Assembly: GCA_964510315.1 (NCBI GenBank)
Contig: CAZEAP010000057.1
Coordinates: forward strand, 1-7,131
DNA: 7,131 bases
Direction of reading: 5' to 3'
Source of the DNA: CAZEAP01 sp964510315
GTDB taxonomy: Bacteria > Planctomycetota > Brocadiia > SM23-32
Shown: positions 5,941-7,131 of the stretch, in pieces
Position numbering within the stretch: position 1 is the first letter of the stretch
How the letters are laid out: each line of letters opens with the position of its first letter
Notes under the pieces: model-generated
Database searches by the model: none
Told to the model about the DNA's origin: nothing
The model's input: only the letters and a program-made list of their open reading frames with translations
Program-made: the position numbers and the translations under genes

Positions 5941-6039
5941 GTGAAAAAGGCGCTGCTGATAGTGGGAGCGGTACCGGCCGGCCCCCTGGCGGGCGGGTCC
6001 CTGCAATCGGTCTTGCGACGCCGCTCAGTCGGGTTATAA
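5941..6039 (+). pseudogene. Orphan signal-peptide-like reading frame (32 codons)
   Basis: A GTG at 5941, with AGGAA 6 bases upstream, opens a 32-codon frame starting V-K-K-A-L-L-I-V-G-A-V-P-A-G-P-L-A-G-G-S and ending at TAA 6037-6039. A basic N-terminus, a hydrophobic core and L-A-G-G-S-L look like a lipoprotein signal peptide in which the lipobox Cys is Ser. Helix-breaking prolines sit in the core. No mature domain follows, and the stop overlaps the -10 box of the next gene. It is probably the decayed 5' end of a lost secreted-protein gene; a tiny real peptide or coincidence cannot be excluded. Confidence 0.3.
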
Positions 6040-6040
6040 T
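6013..6040 (+). promoter_or_regulatory. Sigma70-type promoter for the aldehyde oxidoreductase gene
   Basis: A consensus -10 TATAAT (6035-6040) and a -35-like TTGCGA (6013-6018, four of six) are spaced by 16 bases. TATAAT stands out in this GC-rich DNA. Initiation near 6047 would give a leader of about 37 bases with the AAGGAG site in place, so the downstream gene is likely transcribed independently of the flavoprotein gene. Confidence 0.6.
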
Positions 6041-6070
6041 CAGTGCGTCTGAACCGGGGTATCTTCAGCG

Positions 6071-6076
6071 AAGGAG
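6071..6076 (+). promoter_or_regulatory. Ribosome-binding site of the aldehyde oxidoreductase gene
   Basis: AAGGAG lies 7 bases before the ATG at 6084, a near-perfect Shine-Dalgarno that fixes the start. Confidence 0.75.
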
Positions 6077-6083
6077 TAAGCTG

Positions 6084-7131
6084 ATGGGCGGTTATTGCGG
6101 CAAAGTACTCCGCGTCGATCTCTCCACCGGACGGATCTCAACAGAGGTCCTTGATCGGGAGGCGGCTCGCAAGTTCATCGGGGGCCGGGGATTGGGCACC
6201 CATTACCTGGCCAAGGAGATAGCGCCGACGGTCGAACCCCTCTCCGCGGAGAACAAGCTGATCTTTGCCACCGGCCCGCTGACCGGCTCCCGCGCCCCCG
6301 CGGCGGGGCGCTACATGGCCGTCACCAAGAGCCCACTGACCGGCACGGTGGCCTGCAGCAACTCCGGCGGCTACTGGGGATCGGAACTGAAGTTCGCCGG
6401 CTGGGACATGATCATTCTTGAGGGCCGCGCTCCCGAGCCCTCCTACCTGTCCATCCGCGATGACGAGGTGGAGGTCTGCGCGGCGGAGCACCTCTGGGGC
6501 AAGCTGGTCGGCGAGACCACCGATGCCCTCCTGGAGGAGTTCGGTGACGAGAAGGCCCGCGTGCTGACCATAGGTCCGGCCGGGGAGAGGTCCAGCCCGC
6601 TGGCCGCCATCATGAACGACAAATACCGGGCGGCCGGCCGGAGCGGCGTCGGGGCGGTGATGGGCAGCAAGAACCTGAAGGCCGTCGTCGTGCGCGGCTC
6701 CGGCGAGGTAGAGGCCGACGACCCGGAACGAACCGCCGAACTCGTCTCGGACCTCCGGAAGCGAATCCGCGAAGACCCCATCACCGGCGAGGGCCTGCCC
6801 ACCTACGGAACCGCGGTGCTGGTCAACATCATCAACGAGTCCGGGGTCTACCCCACCGAGAACTTCCAGAAGGCCTACTTCGAGGCAGCCGACGAGGCAT
6901 CCGGCGAGACGCTGGCCGAACGCTACCTGACCGGACGGGACGTCTGCCGCGGCTGCCCCATCGCCTGCGGTCGCTACTCCCGGGTCGGCGACGTAGAGGG
7001 CGGCGGGCCGGAATACGAGACCATCTGGGCGTTCTCGGCGGACTGCGGCGTCAGCGACCTGGAGGCCGTCATAAGGGCCAACAAGTGGTGCAACGAGTAC
7101 GGGCTGGACACCATCAGCGCCGGCGCCACCA
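6084..7131 (+). CDS. Aldehyde ferredoxin oxidoreductase, tungsten-type (partial, 3' end outside window)
   Basis: The first 349 codons of an enzyme family usually about 600 residues long; the frame is open to the window edge. These cytoplasmic, oxygen-sensitive enzymes oxidise aldehydes to acids and pass electrons to ferredoxin, using a tungsten bis-pterin cofactor and one [4Fe-4S] cluster. Visible family features are the start GGYCGKVLRVDLSTG, FIGGRGLGTHYL (31-42), GPLTGSRAPAAGRY, the pterin-binding stretch KSPLTGT...SNSGGYWG (82-99) with ELKFAGWD, and GRSGVGAVMGSKNLKAV (185-201). The second-domain motif C288-R-G-C291-P-I-A-C295 is the CX2CX3C cluster site; from memory the Pyrococcus furiosus enzyme uses the same residue numbers. 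P309-E-Y-E312 and GLDTISAG (340-347) follow. The fourth cluster cysteine, expected near residue 490, lies beyond the window. The ATG at 6084 is supported by AAGGAG and the conserved N-terminus. Tungsten rather than molybdenum, and the aldehyde used, are inferences. Confidence 0.93.
   Translation, partial: MGGYCGKVLRVDLSTGRISTEVLDREAARKFIGGRGLGTHYLAKEIAPTVEPLSAENKLIFATGPLTGSRAPAAGRYMAVTKSPLTGTVACSNSGGYWGSELKFAGWDMIILEGRAPEPSYLSIRDDEVEVCAAEHLWGKLVGETTDALLEEFGDEKARVLTIGPAGERSSPLAAIMNDKYRAAGRSGVGAVMGSKNLKAVVVRGSGEVEADDPERTAELVSDLRKRIREDPITGEGLPTYGTAVLVNIINESGVYPTENFQKAYFEAADEASGETLAERYLTGRDVCRGCPIACGRYSRVGDVEGGGPEYETIWAFSADCGVSDLEAVIRANKWCNEYGLDTISAGAT

Larger units (their letters stand above)
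5603..6083. other. 481-base intergenic region rich in palindromes
   Basis: Between the flavoprotein stop and the aldehyde oxidoreductase start there is no convincing protein gene. It holds, in order, a 9-base-pair hairpin that may end the flavoprotein transcript, two adjacent GC-rich hairpins, a 15-base palindrome, a 12-base inverted repeat pair, another hairpin, an orphan signal-peptide-like frame, and a promoter. The density of dyads suggests interspersed repeat elements have accumulated here. Confidence 0.6.

Overview
The window is GC-rich bacterial DNA, about two thirds G+C by eye, and reads like chromosome from an uncultivated lineage. Several things point to an anaerobic or facultatively anaerobic heterotroph: a probable tungsten-type aldehyde ferredoxin oxidoreductase, a URO-D-like methyltransferase-family protein, an FAD_oxidored-family flavoprotein and a sulfatase remnant. 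Such sets are familiar from Latescibacterota, Poribacteria, Armatimonadota, Planctomycetota and some Chloroflexota. The sequence alone does not fix the phylum.

Left part, minus strand (about 82-2624): a two-gene unit transcribed leftwards. A lemA-family gene (GTG start at 2624) is followed 32 bases later by a large DUF2207 membrane protein with a signal peptide, several membrane segments and a C-terminal poly-glycine tail. A plausible sigma70-type promoter (TTGATT-17-TACACT) lies just upstream of lemA. LemA and DUF2207 proteins are known genomic partners and probably act together at the cell envelope.

Middle (2625-4252): a 180-base divergent control region separates lemA from a rightward URO-D-like gene (2805-3998). 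The region holds a hairpin and a perfect 13-base palindrome. Directly after the URO-D-like stop, and in the same frame, is what looks like the last 38 or so codons of an iduronate-2-sulfatase-type sulfatase, a gene remnant. A short AT-richer patch follows that may be the edge of an insertion sequence.

Right part (4253-7131): an FAD-dependent oxidoreductase (4253-5602), then a 481-base gap, then the first 349 codons of an aldehyde ferredoxin oxidoreductase that runs off the window. The gap is filled with hairpins and inverted repeats. It also contains a small open frame that looks like an orphaned signal peptide, and a good promoter (TTGCGA-16-TATAAT) for the last gene. The three rightward enzymes could belong to one catabolic neighbourhood (methyl or ether groups, hydride transfer, aldehyde oxidation), but the spacing and the separate promoter argue against one simple operon. 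I see no CRISPR array, tRNA, rRNA or complete mobile element.
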